Part shown: one piece after another, positions 31,301-39,544 of the stretch
Position numbering within the stretch: position 1 is the stretch's first letter
How the letters are laid out: every line of letters begins with the position of its first letter
Source: a virus
Length of the DNA stretch: 64,000 bases
Virus record (IMG/VR): IMGVR_UViG_3300042484_002457
Location: 124,001-188,000 of that record
Reading direction: 5' to 3' (one strand)
Translations under genes and position numbers: made by a program
The notes under the pieces: generated by a model
Database searches by the model: none
Told to the model about the DNA's origin: nothing
What the model saw: the letters and a program-made list of their open reading frames with translations, nothing else

Positions 31301-32476
31301 AACACCAAGACTGGCTATATTGAATTCCGTAGCCCCGGTGGTGACTGGCTGGACAGCAATTTTGACAAGATTGAAAACACCCTGTTGCGTTTTACTGTGG
31401 CCCTGAGTGCTGCTATCAATCCAGAAGCATACCGCAAAGAATACTTGACCAAGCTGTACAAGTTGTTGTCCGAAGGCATGGCGGACAAGAGTGACGTAAA
31501 CATTATTCAGTTGTTCTCCAACTACTCAGCTGGTGAACTGGACAAAGCTGCTCTAATCCGTCAAGTGCGTCAAAAGCAACTGGCTCGCAATGTTGCCAAG
31601 GGCAAGGCCACAGGCAAGATGTGGTGGAATGTTTCTAGACCAGGATACATGGGCAGCATCGAAGTTGTTGCTAACAGCAAAGAAGAAGCCATTGATGTTG
31701 CATTACAGCCGAGCAATTATCCAAACTGGGCAAGTGCTAGAAATACATTACAGGCTAAACCATTACGTCCATACCAAGAAAAGCCAAGCGCACCTGCACA
31801 ACCTGCTGCGGACAATCAAGGCAACTGGGGTATCTGGTTGGATGCTGCAGAACGCTTTGTCCGAATACCTCGCACCGAAACTGGTGGCGACGGGCAAGCC
31901 TTGCGTAGATTCTCTAGCCAAGCGGCTGCAATGGCGTTCTTGGAGCGAACTCGAGAAGAGAATCCACTAATGAGAAGAGACATCAGCATTCGCGAAATCC
32001 CTGCAGACTATCAGTGGCCACCCGTTGCACCGGCTGTTAACCGCAATACGCTGACACCAACCGGTCCTGGACCTTGGGAAGTGTTTAGAATCAGTGACGG
32101 GTCAAGTGTAGCAGAGCTGGGGCAGACCAACCGCATGAGTGCTGAAGTAGAAGCTCGCGGAGTGATTGATCAACGTGGCGAAGCACCTGAACTGTATGGA
32201 GTAAGAACTCGTCAGTCTGACGCAGCACAAGGTGGCACAGTTGATGTAGGGGGAGAAACACCTGCAACAGCACCGCAGACACTGACTCGTCCCGGACAAG
32301 GCCAACAACAGTTCACAGGCACATGGCGAGTGTTAGATCCTGAAGACCGTGAGATCTATCGCTTTAGTGGTGTGGGCAACAACCAATCAGATGCCAATCG
32401 TGTGGCCCTGAACTGGATGCGTCAAAATCCTGGTCGCATGCAAGCAGGTGTCACAGTGGTCCCGGAGATGACCTAA
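28355..32476 (+). CDS. giant mosaic enzyme: nucleotidyltransferase + zinc metallopeptidase + amidoligase-like, 1373 aa
   Basis: Several domains occur in one chain. Residues about 60-160 contain a polymerase-beta-type nucleotidyltransferase signature (SGSNAAY..SDVDLHLVVD). At about 336-345 lies a zincin motif HELAHVRQHE. From about 605 to 1070 an amidoligase-like (COOH-NH2 ligase) region shows GMEFEMIVP, a GLHINISVP core at about 893 and YIEFRSPGGDWLD. The C-terminus has about four related 50-65-residue units, each starting with W (MWWNVSRPG, NWGIWLDAA, GPWEVFRIS, GTWRVLDPE). Short conserved linkers such as SDVYDWYKLGSHI occur between. A virion-packaged effector is possible. There is no capsid-targeting-like N-terminus. 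The stop overlaps the next start. Confidence 0.8.
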   Translation: MNIEELDSFNLADAVKFHNQLNPRLWDQREHLKPDVHAKLMEIARDFQEFLGVPDLEVKDITVSGSNAAYNYTPHSDVDLHLVVDMPDAKNSEVFRELFDAKKFQYNAEHDIRIGGYDVELYVQDAEQEHHSQGIYSLLQNRWISVPKRRKPDVDDISVKSKYQDVGHRIEAAIRGGDAAQMEDVWNKLRVMRKQGLEREGEFAPENIVFKMLRNNGTIGNLKQARQAVRDRELSLAEVNRPKQRVHYGFVSESPDGVNPSTKMFLEEDDAESLVTEFIFTTADKLGIKRIPKIHIHTNDDWSRENNSFGMFVPDTYELHVSLINRHPMDVMRTIAHELAHVRQHEIKPVKPGDGETGSDVENEAHAIAGIVMRDFASSHPEYFEKPAVSESSGYIPTRAQAQDPRFKMALTVDIKPGQTGKEANKLALQTDAQGRPALLMKTANLREGRMPQPSQGQGQYRDLNKPLGPETPPTMPAGTVKVDVSDVYDWYKLGSHISNLKGLGKHDFGAGPPSTIISFGDEETEHKYIQDLEKTGLTTTDIDPKDPKQPPGMKRQKTDPTYNVAEDDIVESLRQEFALLEDEYISEIKMTGKNLRAEAAQTGAQAGMEFEMIVPNVETEELDPEYEPDWDQDQRTRSFSDIRDFFHDGDYNGRREADNLMEEIQNEYEEWQAEQTDEAWARDGVDYMRDFVEVNDLFDREEAIDTARDEVIDANPDLPPESKDFQDLLRARLDELQEQFVLESFEDQGRIYNDALQAFAEEQRDEYDERSFLDDKYPMMTDIQSNFDISWPHYYNINDGQDSGEVDVDQVADEFGSYMGKPVNASRQYHGGRREAGTYVVEPDGSLEGDNPGDGGLEFVSPPMPIDEMISDLNKVKAWADKTGCYTNDSTGLHINISVPNYSIDKLDYVKLAILMGDEYILDLFGRSGNTYAKSAMGKIKSALKQKPEASAQIMDLMKQGLDGAATKAIHTGITDKYTSINTKTGYIEFRSPGGDWLDSNFDKIENTLLRFTVALSAAINPEAYRKEYLTKLYKLLSEGMADKSDVNIIQLFSNYSAGELDKAALIRQVRQKQLARNVAKGKATGKMWWNVSRPGYMGSIEVVANSKEEAIDVALQPSNYPNWASARNTLQAKPLRPYQEKPSAPAQPAADNQGNWGIWLDAAERFVRIPRTETGGDGQALRRFSSQAAAMAFLERTREENPLMRRDISIREIPADYQWPPVAPAVNRNTLTPTGPGPWEVFRISDGSSVAELGQTNRMSAEVEARGVIDQRGEAPELYGVRTRQSDAAQGGTVDVGGETPATAPQTLTRPGQGQQQFTGTWRVLDPEDREIYRFSGVGNNQSDANRVALNWMRQNPGRMQAGVTVVPEMT

Positions 32477-33462
32477 TGAGAGCACAAGAATTTGTAACAG
32501 AACTGTTTGAGCCAGGCAAAAAGTGGCAGTGGAGTTTTACTGGCAGTGAAGAAGCAGTAGCAGTATTTCATGTTGGTGAAGTGCCTTACATGTTCCATGC
32601 ATATGGCGCCGTCGGTGAATGGGAAGCAGAGTTCAAGCGGTATGGTAACAAACTAGATCGATCGCAAAAGTTTGGACTAACTGGCACTGGTAACTCAGCA
32701 GAAGTCATGAGCACAGTGGTTGACATCATGCGAGCGTTCTTGGAAAAATACAAGGACAAGATACAAGTGCTGACATTCAGTGCCAAGGAAGATTCCCGTC
32801 AGGGTCTATATGCCCGAATGGTCAAACGACTGCTGCCCGACTGGACCATGAAACAATCCGGTGAGCACTTTGTTCTTGTGGCTCCCAAACAAGATGTCAC
32901 AGAAACATGGGGTGTTGAAAAGTATCCTATTCCGCTGCCAATTGGGCAGTACCTTGCTGTTGGTAGTGATGAGTTTGCTCCGCCGGGCAACTATGCCAGT
33001 GCAGACGATCTTGTGGATGATGTGTACGACTTGATAGATGCAGGTGTTGAGCCCACAGTGGTTGCAGTTGATCCCAAGACTCTGTTGGCCACACAAGACT
33101 GGCTTAGTAACGAAGGCGGCGGCGATCCCTTGTTTGACGAGTACCCGGACAAGCCTGTGATATACAAGAAGGCAGGCAAGCTGTACATCCTTGACGGGCA
33201 TCACAGAACCACACGAGCTTGGAAAGCTGGTAGACCTATTTCAGTATACCTGTTTGGGGACGATCAACAAAACGAACTGGACGAAAACTTTGCAGATGGC
33301 CGAAACCCACAAGACAAAGGTGATTCAAAGCGTCACGGTATCAATACCAAAGCATCAGTTAGTAGTCTACGCAAAACTGCCAAACAAGGCGGCCGCAAAG
33401 GACAACTGGCACACTGGCTGGCTAACATGAAGTCTGGTAGAGCAAAGGCCAAACGAAAATGA
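32476..33462 (+). CDS. cargo-like two-domain protein with ParB-like fold, 328 aa
   Basis: The N-terminus MRAQEFVTELFEPG matches the capsid-targeting-like pattern seen at 10575 and 33910. An alpha/beta domain follows (VLTFSAKEDSRQGLYARMV, resembling an acyltransferase helix region). Then comes a ParB/sulfiredoxin-like segment with YILDGHHRTTRAW at about residues 236-248. The end is a basic Lys/Arg-rich module, KRHGINTKASVSSLRKTA then LAHWLANMKSG, resembling the ends of other mosaic proteins. It overlaps the giant gene's stop (TAATG). Confidence 0.65.
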   Translation: MRAQEFVTELFEPGKKWQWSFTGSEEAVAVFHVGEVPYMFHAYGAVGEWEAEFKRYGNKLDRSQKFGLTGTGNSAEVMSTVVDIMRAFLEKYKDKIQVLTFSAKEDSRQGLYARMVKRLLPDWTMKQSGEHFVLVAPKQDVTETWGVEKYPIPLPIGQYLAVGSDEFAPPGNYASADDLVDDVYDLIDAGVEPTVVAVDPKTLLATQDWLSNEGGGDPLFDEYPDKPVIYKKAGKLYILDGHHRTTRAWKAGRPISVYLFGDDQQNELDENFADGRNPQDKGDSKRHGINTKASVSSLRKTAKQGGRKGQLAHWLANMKSGRAKAKRK

Positions 33463-33920
33463 GCGCATATCGACTTGATCCTTTTTATGGCATTGGTGCT
33501 GTTTCCTTGAATGCAAACACCGCTAGAGCTCAGATAGAGCTGCGACCCAGTATGTTTTTGAATTTGGCACACAGACTTGATGCCAACAGTGAATGTGCAC
33601 TCCGTATAATACCCTACATCAGAACCAGATTGCAGTCAAGAGGTATTGGATATCCAATACTGCACATTGCGCCGCCTTTGGAATGGCGTAATAACGATTT
33701 TTCCAAACCTTGTCAAGTTATTGAAAGCAACGGACGCCATCGTATGCATGCAATTATGGAGGTTCAAGGCGATGAACCTATTCCAGTATTGTTGGTACCT
33801 TGGCAAGATATTACACAACAAGAGTTAAATACATGGCTACCTCGCATGCGTGAGCAAATGCTCAGTCAGGATGGCGAGTTGGTATCAGGTCAATTATGGG
33901 ATCAAACACATGAGAGCTAA
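33459..33920 (+). CDS. ParB-like nuclease-fold protein, 153 aa
   Basis: The segment VIESNGRHRMHAIMEVQGDE resembles the GRHR signature of ParB/Srx-type domains, like the DGHHR of the preceding protein. The rest shows no further motif. It overlaps the preceding stop as ATGA, and the next small gene begins inside its end. Whether it binds DNA or nucleotides cannot be told from the sequence. Confidence 0.6.
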   Translation: MSAYRLDPFYGIGAVSLNANTARAQIELRPSMFLNLAHRLDANSECALRIIPYIRTRLQSRGIGYPILHIAPPLEWRNNDFSKPCQVIESNGRHRMHAIMEVQGDEPIPVLLVPWQDITQQELNTWLPRMREQMLSQDGELVSGQLWDQTHES

Positions 33921-34110
33921 AGAGTTTGTTAATGAAAGTGTTGCGCCGGGCTTTCACGTGTATCAAGCACGAGTCAAAGTCAACAATCCTCTTTACTCTA
34001 ACAGTATTGATGTTGCAGTGTTTGCCAAAGGTCCGGCTATGGCTCGCGCTCTGTTACAGGCACAGTACGGCAAAGATAGTGTTGTGACCAACGTTACACA
34101 AATTGCATAA
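33910..34110 (+). CDS. small cargo-like protein with MRAKEFVNE leader, 66 aa
   Basis: Starts MRAKEFVNESVAPG, the clearest match in the window to the T4 internal-protein leader MKTYQEFIAEA, with a candidate cut after NE. The remaining 57 residues form a small alpha/beta domain (VYQARVKVNN; AMARALLQAQYG). The ATG at 33910 lies within the previous gene. The longer frame from 33850 is in a region already coding. A hairpin follows it. Confidence 0.65.
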   Translation: MRAKEFVNESVAPGFHVYQARVKVNNPLYSNSIDVAVFAKGPAMARALLQAQYGKDSVVTNVTQIA

Positions 34111-34113
34111 TTC

Positions 34114-34134
34114 TCTGTGGCGCAAAGCCACAGA
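34114..34134 (+). terminator. hairpin, possible terminator
   Basis: TCTGTGGC pairs perfectly with GCCACAGA around GCAAA. No T run follows, so it could be a weak or factor-dependent terminator or an mRNA-stabilising structure. Confidence 0.45.
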
Positions 34135-34144
34135 TACATAAGTG

Positions 34145-34984
34145 ATGATAGACATTGTTACTGTTGTTTTCCAAGAAGAAATTCCAATTTTAAAAGTACA
34201 AGCAGAGTCAGTTGCACGATACTGCCAAAATATTGGTATCCGTAATATCTATGTGGTAGTCAATGATGACGAAGACACCATACACAAAATTGATGCTGGT
34301 TGGTGGGGTGACTTGGCCAATCATGTGTTGGTAGTACCGCGTTCAGCGTTTAGCACACAGTTTATAGATAATGGTTGGGTCAGTCAGCAGGCTCTTAAAT
34401 TGCTAGCGGCTGCTATGAGCCATAACACCTGGAGCATGGTACTAGATGCCAAAACAGTATTTGTGCGTGAGCTGCAACTGACTGATTTATTGGACTGTGA
34501 TGGCCGTGCACGAGTAGGCACATTACCAGTGTTCCCAGTGTTTGAACCCACACGACTCATGATCAATGAGTTGTACAACATAGACATGAAAGATCAACTG
34601 GGGCCAGGCGGCGTGCCCTTTTTCTTTCAAAATGATGTAGTGCGACTCATGATTGCAGAAACAACATTCTTGGCCAAGAAAAGTTTTCCCATATGGTTTC
34701 AAGCAAAAGGACGCATCACTGAGTTTATGCTGTACTCAGGATACTTGCAATATAGATTTGGCGGATACGATACATTTTACTCGTCTGACTCAGCATTTGG
34801 TGCAGTGAACATCAGCCATGGCGAAGTTGATCAATTCAACACCAAGCTCAAGCAAATGCAAGATCCACGTACTCTTACAGTGAGTATACATCGTGGCGCC
34901 TGGAGTCAACTCAGCGCAGACCAACGCCAAGAATATCAGTTTAGATTAATTGAAGCAGGCCTAATAGGAGCACACAGTTTATGA
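34145..34984 (+). CDS. glycosyltransferase-like protein (DUF6492-like), 279 aa
   Basis: The pattern IVTVVFQEEIPILKVQAES at the start, a middle WSMVLDAKTVFV acting as a DxK/DxD-like site, and a late GGYDTFYSSDSAFG resemble the family of the protein at 37328. It probably handles a nucleotide sugar. I prefer the ATG at 34145 to the GTG at 34142. The stop overlaps the next start. It opens a three-gene unit with a deacetylase and an SGNH protein, suggesting glycan modification. Confidence 0.55.
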   Translation: MIDIVTVVFQEEIPILKVQAESVARYCQNIGIRNIYVVVNDDEDTIHKIDAGWWGDLANHVLVVPRSAFSTQFIDNGWVSQQALKLLAAAMSHNTWSMVLDAKTVFVRELQLTDLLDCDGRARVGTLPVFPVFEPTRLMINELYNIDMKDQLGPGGVPFFFQNDVVRLMIAETTFLAKKSFPIWFQAKGRITEFMLYSGYLQYRFGGYDTFYSSDSAFGAVNISHGEVDQFNTKLKQMQDPRTLTVSIHRGAWSQLSADQRQEYQFRLIEAGLIGAHSL

Positions 34985-35493
34985 AAGCCCTGTGCTTGGT
35001 TGCACATCCCGACGACTGTGTTATATTTGCCTACAGCTATATTCATAACCATCCTGAACTGGATTGGACGATTGGCTATTTGACCTACACTGCTGACAGT
35101 GAACGTGGTGTTGAGTTATCAGCATTTTGGCAACGACGAAACATACCTTGTGTGTTCCTTGGCTTTGTTGATGACTACCGAGATCAGGAGCAGCAACAAT
35201 TGTTACAATGGTACGGTATTGATGCCATGGCCGAGTGTGCCAATCTTGCCCGACAATACGACTTAGTTTTGACCCACGATGAACACGGTGATTACGGGCA
35301 CATACATCATCAAGTGGTGCACGATGCAGTAAAACTCCATCCACGTTTGATTACATTTGCCAAGCCTGGTCAAGGTACAACATACACAGTACCGCCAGGC
35401 ACATACACTCTTGATGAATTGCCCATGCACGGTGAAATTGTTGCCAGCTTTCATAGCCATGAACACAAAAACAGTTACAAGGAATCAAAATGA
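34981..35493 (+). CDS. PIG-L-family deacetylase, 170 aa
   Basis: The PIG-L/LmbE zinc motif AHPDDCVIFA at the start and the distal GDYGHIHHQVVHDAV (GHxxH) are intact. Family members remove the acetyl group from N-acetylglucosamine-type sugars. Its overlap with a glycosyltransferase-like gene upstream and an SGNH gene downstream (ATGA at 35490) supports a role in editing a surface or virion glycan. Confidence 0.85.
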   Translation: MKALCLVAHPDDCVIFAYSYIHNHPELDWTIGYLTYTADSERGVELSAFWQRRNIPCVFLGFVDDYRDQEQQQLLQWYGIDAMAECANLARQYDLVLTHDEHGDYGHIHHQVVHDAVKLHPRLITFAKPGQGTTYTVPPGTYTLDELPMHGEIVASFHSHEHKNSYKESK

Positions 35494-36302
35494 AATTGAT
35501 GGTAGCAGGATGCAGCTTTAGTGCTGTGAGTCAAAAGCATCCAGGCACAGCCTGGAGCGAAGTTCTAGCACAACGCCTGGGCTGGGACTTGGAAAATCTA
35601 GCACGCCAAGGATGCAGCAATGGCGGTATCCGCGTGCAGATTGAAGAAATTATTAGACAACGACCAGACTTTGCAATTGTGACTCCTACGTTTTGGGACC
35701 GGATGGAAATCCCTGCAACTGCTGCACCATTTGACTGGAAGAAAAGCACAGGCGGTTGGAATCCTGAAATTCAAAAACACCTACAGGATCGCACATTAAA
35801 AAATGGGTATAATCGTGCTGATGGTATCAACAATGTCAACTATGGCAACAACAACTACAACATGATTTGCGAGACCATCTATACCTTGGCAGAGAACTTT
35901 AGTCACCCCTATCGGTCAGGCCTGATCAGCAAGGTATCACAAAACGCAGTGCGTTACTACATTGATGCCATCTATGATTCAGAATGGAAGAAGCAACAAG
36001 ACGAGTGGTTGATCAAAGAAGGTATATTTGAGCTGTATCATGCCGGCATAGACTTCTTGTTTGTGCCTGTACTGCTGTGGCCCTTTGATCCTGTACTGGG
36101 CCAACAACAGTGGCGCAACGTGATTACCACGGCTATACCTGATCGCAATGTGATGTTCAATGAACCAGAATCAGTACTGCCCATTTGTGGCAACAATCCG
36201 TTTACGGGCGAAGATCCTGGATATCATAGCGGTGCACAAGGGCAAAAGATCATTGCTGAAAACTACTATCGCAGAATCACTCAAGACTTTGGGCTGACTT
36301 AA
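35490..36302 (+). CDS. SGNH hydrolase-like protein, 270 aa
   Basis: Block I is VAGCSFSAVSQ with the candidate Ser near residue 9. Block II is ARQGCSNGGIRVQ, and block V is DPGYHSGAQGQK with the His. This belongs to the group of phage SGNH proteins also seen at 61533 and 63334. It may add or remove acyl groups on sugars. The last 26 bases overlap the convergent gene at 36277. Confidence 0.6.
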   Translation: MKLMVAGCSFSAVSQKHPGTAWSEVLAQRLGWDLENLARQGCSNGGIRVQIEEIIRQRPDFAIVTPTFWDRMEIPATAAPFDWKKSTGGWNPEIQKHLQDRTLKNGYNRADGINNVNYGNNNYNMICETIYTLAENFSHPYRSGLISKVSQNAVRYYIDAIYDSEWKKQQDEWLIKEGIFELYHAGIDFLFVPVLLWPFDPVLGQQQWRNVITTAIPDRNVMFNEPESVLPICGNNPFTGEDPGYHSGAQGQKIIAENYYRRITQDFGLT

Positions 36303-37347
36303 ACAACTGCTGCATTTGGTGCTTGACTTCAGGCACCATTTCCAGCAACCTGGCATGATTGTGATCCAGTACTGACTGCAATTGATTTTGCACAGCCACA
36401 GGATCTTGTTGGCTGAGATACACCACTTGCTGCATAGCAAGATCAAACCGCTCAAAATCCAAGGGACTATTGTCGTAGCTTTCATCTATCACACTACCAA
36501 ACGTTTGGAATCCTTGATCTCTCAAACGTTTTAAATGATGCTGATTTCCGAACAGAACAAATATGCGTTTGGCAAACAAGGCTTTGATACTTTTTTCACT
36601 CATGAAGAATCCGCCACCAGTGCCTAGGGTTTCGGTCAAGATACTATAGTATGTGCGTTGATAAATGCGTTCAGGTACAATAAAACTTATTTGATTGTTG
36701 ATATTTTGCGCAACCTCCCACGCAGGATCAAGATGCGGACTCACATAAGGATACAGCAAAGGTGTGTCTTTAAATATTTCAGCAAACTCTTGATTTTGAT
36801 GATTGATCACACCACCTGGAAAACAATCACGATATGTAACAATGCACTGATCCAACAAGTTGTTTTTTGCTAGACCCAGTATCACATAGTCTCTGTTGGG
36901 CCTGCGAGCACCTAGCAGTGCATCAAACATATAGTGCTTGTGGTCATTGCGTGTGTCCACAAAGGTATTTGTATCAACAAAGCGTTCAATGTAAAAATTG
37001 CGATACAACATTCGACCAGGATCTAACACATTGTTTTGATGGGTGCCGCCCAGTGCAATCAAGTAGTTGTTGATGCGATTATCACGACACCACTGTTCAA
37101 TTTGCGGCTGCGAAAAATATTCAGGATCACTTATCAACACAAGATCAAACTGGTCAAGTTGGATATTGGCAATTAATGCATCGTAACTAAAGATCCAGGC
37201 ACAATTATAAAAGGGTCGTACTGCTGCTACACGATATGGTTGTGCTAGAGCTGTCTCTAAATCAGTTGTGGTTTGGTCAGGCGTAAAACCCCAGTCATGT
37301 GCACAGTTTACACTTTGCCAGCAGGGGTTATAAACTTTGAATTGCAT
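36277..37347 (-). CDS. glycosyltransferase-like protein (GT10-like end), 356 aa
   Basis: The C-terminal half has a pattern recalling fucosyltransferase-type GT-B enzymes: YSILTETLG..FFMSEKSIKALFAKR, then LFGNQHHLKRLRDQGFQTF and VIDESYD. The N-terminal half has alternating strands and helices. The acceptor is unknown. It is the last gene of a minus-strand unit and begins inside the gene upstream of it. Confidence 0.55.
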   Translation of the reverse strand: MQFKVYNPCWQSVNCAHDWGFTPDQTTTDLETALAQPYRVAAVRPFYNCAWIFSYDALIANIQLDQFDLVLISDPEYFSQPQIEQWCRDNRINNYLIALGGTHQNNVLDPGRMLYRNFYIERFVDTNTFVDTRNDHKHYMFDALLGARRPNRDYVILGLAKNNLLDQCIVTYRDCFPGGVINHQNQEFAEIFKDTPLLYPYVSPHLDPAWEVAQNINNQISFIVPERIYQRTYYSILTETLGTGGGFFMSEKSIKALFAKRIFVLFGNQHHLKRLRDQGFQTFGSVIDESYDNSPLDFERFDLAMQQVVYLSQQDPVAVQNQLQSVLDHNHARLLEMVPEVKHQMQQLFKSAQSLE

Positions 37348-38209
37348 GACATTTCTCTTTTACTTTGGCAAGGTGCCGATTAAAGTTGGCTATGGTCAAG
37401 GTGTCCCAATCCATTTGCATACTGAGACTGAGATCAGGTATGGCATCGCATATGGAATTGTGCGCGGAACCAAATCCAGCAATGTTGCTCAAGGTATTGT
37501 ATTCGTAACGATGTTGTGCTTGGTATGTTACACTGCCCTGGGACACTGCCCAGTTACCCAGTAGCTCGTATTCACTGAACCATTTGATAATGTTGCCTGT
37601 ACCCCAAGGCGGAACTGTGGGCATCCCTGGTACCGCATCAATAATTGCATCCAACCAGTGCTTGTTGGGCCAACGCTGTTGCAGATGTTCACGAAGTTTT
37701 ACAAAATCTTTTTTTCTAACTGCACATAATTCAGTAACAAAGCAATGTGGTGATTGATGGCGCAACCCTGTGATGGCTTCAAACACCCCATTGTAACTGC
37801 CTTGGGTGGTGTTCATTAGTGACAACAAATTTAACTGATTGTTGGGATAGGGATTGTATGGCTCAAGCATAAATGTATCAGCATCGTGCATGAGAAAAAC
37901 ATCATGCTCCAATATGTCAAGATATGCTAACTTGATAGCTTGCTGGCGCAACCACCAGCCACGGTAGTCATCTGGAAACACCCAGTTGTTGACTTCAGGG
38001 TATTGTTTATATATTATGCTATCGTTAATGTATTCAAAGCGACTGCTGTCAATATTGTATTTGTGCCAGACTGGCTCAAGTTCGTCCCGTGTCATTGGAC
38101 TAGCAATCACTGTGGTATCAATACCTTTAAGGTTGTGATCCCACTGCATAGCAAATGCTGCATGAGGCACACGATACTTGGCCAAAAACAAAACTCTTGC
38201 AACTGTCAT
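37328..38209 (-). CDS. glycosyltransferase-like protein (DUF6492-like), 293 aa
   Basis: The motif VFLMHDADTFMLEPY gives the DxD site of a GT-A-type transferase, preceded by WWLRQQAIKLAYLDI and followed by PPWGTGNIIKWF. It is related in style to the protein at 34145. It overlaps the radical-SAM gene upstream as ATGA (38206-38209) and the gene downstream by 20 bases, so the three are co-translated. Confidence 0.6.
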   Translation of the reverse strand: MTVARVLFLAKYRVPHAAFAMQWDHNLKGIDTTVIASPMTRDELEPVWHKYNIDSSRFEYINDSIIYKQYPEVNNWVFPDDYRGWWLRQQAIKLAYLDILEHDVFLMHDADTFMLEPYNPYPNNQLNLLSLMNTTQGSYNGVFEAITGLRHQSPHCFVTELCAVRKKDFVKLREHLQQRWPNKHWLDAIIDAVPGMPTVPPWGTGNIIKWFSEYELLGNWAVSQGSVTYQAQHRYEYNTLSNIAGFGSAHNSICDAIPDLSLSMQMDWDTLTIANFNRHLAKVKEKCHAIQSL

Positions 38210-39225
38210 GTTTGATTACAACTGTTGACACAGGCATATAACCTGCCTGTGGAAATACTAGTGTTTTGCCAAGATGCTTCCACCTGATCAAACCACTCCA
38301 TACAATGCTCTAGACTATGCTCAAGAGCATTGTTTTCACGAACCATGTCAGTTAATTGGCTGTTTCCTGGATGTGTCATTTGTCCAGGATAGAATCCCAA
38401 ATAGCAACAGGGATAAACAGATCCATCGGCGGCCAAATATATTTCTCTATTGACTTTGTGTTGACATCTCAAATTCAATTGCTCAGTATCTTTTTGTAGT
38501 TGTATTGTTTTGGCATCAAACCATGTGACATGACTGTGAAGCAAAGCGTCAATAGGTGGCGGTGTTGATGCAGGGCCCAACCAATGCGAAAAGGTGCCAT
38601 CTCGGGCATACACTGGCCCTGCATCGCGGCCATCATAGATGTTTTCAAACCGCGCAAACCCCCACTCCTGGGCCAATCTTTTGCATTCAGCTTCTTGGTG
38701 ACGATTGTGATCAAACGGTACAAATCTCCAAAGTGCTTGCCCCCCAGCATTGATATAGGCACGAGCATTTTCTGTTACTCGATTCCAATCTGTATCTTGA
38801 CGGTACAGTGCGTGGGTGTCAGCAAGGCCGTCCAGAGCAAAGCCTATAGTGACCAAGGGATGGGCCATCTGTGCCCACCAATCAGGGGTTCTTGCTCCCC
38901 CATTGGTGTTGATGTTTACTTGTATGCCCTGACTGCTCAACCACTGCACAATTTCTGCTCCGTCTCGGGCCAGTGCAAAATCTCCAAGATTGCCGTTGAA
39001 ATTTACAGCATAGTTGGAATTGAGTTTTAGTTGGGGTATCAAGGGCTCAATAATATGTTTAAACTCAGGTAGCCTAAGCTCGCATGTGGGATATCCTGAG
39101 TTGTAATCTACCCCGCGGTAGTTTCTTGGGCACATTGGACACCTGGCATTACACCGTGTTGTGAGTTCAACATGAACACGACGTATATCGCTAACTTTCA
39201 GCATTGGATATTTATAGGCATACAT
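38206..39225 (-). CDS. radical SAM/SPASM protein, 339 aa
   Basis: The cluster motif is CNARCPMC, preceded by VHVELTTR. The C-terminal part has cysteines typical of a SPASM domain (RCQHKVNREIYLAADGSVYP.CC, then C near the end in YACVNSC). Such enzymes often carry out oxidations or epimerisations on peptides or sugars. With the two transferases downstream it may act on a glycan precursor. An alternative ATG at 39204 would remove seven residues. It is divergent from the gene at 39242. Confidence 0.8.
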   Translation of the reverse strand: MYAYKYPMLKVSDIRRVHVELTTRCNARCPMCPRNYRGVDYNSGYPTCELRLPEFKHIIEPLIPQLKLNSNYAVNFNGNLGDFALARDGAEIVQWLSSQGIQVNINTNGGARTPDWWAQMAHPLVTIGFALDGLADTHALYRQDTDWNRVTENARAYINAGGQALWRFVPFDHNRHQEAECKRLAQEWGFARFENIYDGRDAGPVYARDGTFSHWLGPASTPPPIDALLHSHVTWFDAKTIQLQKDTEQLNLRCQHKVNREIYLAADGSVYPCCYLGFYPGQMTHPGNSQLTDMVRENNALEHSLEHCMEWFDQVEASWQNTSISTGRLYACVNSCNQT

Positions 39226-39229
39226 TTTG

Positions 39230-39236
39230 CTAAATA
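39230..39236 (+). promoter_or_regulatory. late-promoter-like CTAAATA box
   Basis: CTAAATA ends 5 bases before the ATG at 39242 in the 16-base gap between divergent genes. Confidence 0.45.
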
Positions 39237-39241
39237 TTATT

Positions 39242-39544
39242 ATGCAAGCTGAATTTATTATTGCCGTGGTAGATGTTTATTGCAAATGGACTGGCGAGCA
39301 CCCACGCTATCGCTGCTATGTTAATGATGAGCTATTTGCCGAGCGCACATGGATATGGCACAACGAGTACCTTGAAGAAGAATTTCAAATTCAAGCGCCA
39401 CCAGGTAACTATAAAATCAGATACGAGCTGGTTGATCCAGCCAATGCCAAGTTAAAAATTCGCAATGTTAGAGTGTGTGTGGGTCCAGCAGTGGTAGACC
39501 CAAATGGCATAGTTCAAATATACACGCCGGAGAAACCACAATGA
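39242..39544 (+). CDS. beta-sandwich-like hypothetical protein, 100 aa
   Basis: A strand-rich small protein (FIIAVVDVYCKWTGEHP; YKIRYELVDPANAKLKIRNV) resembling carbohydrate-binding-like modules and the protein at 25089. I chose the ATG at 39242 because the TTG-like start at 39227 lies in the promoter box. The next gene overlaps it as ATGA. The function is unknown. Confidence 0.55.
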   Translation: MQAEFIIAVVDVYCKWTGEHPRYRCYVNDELFAERTWIWHNEYLEEEFQIQAPPGNYKIRYELVDPANAKLKIRNVRVCVGPAVVDPNGIVQIYTPEKPQ

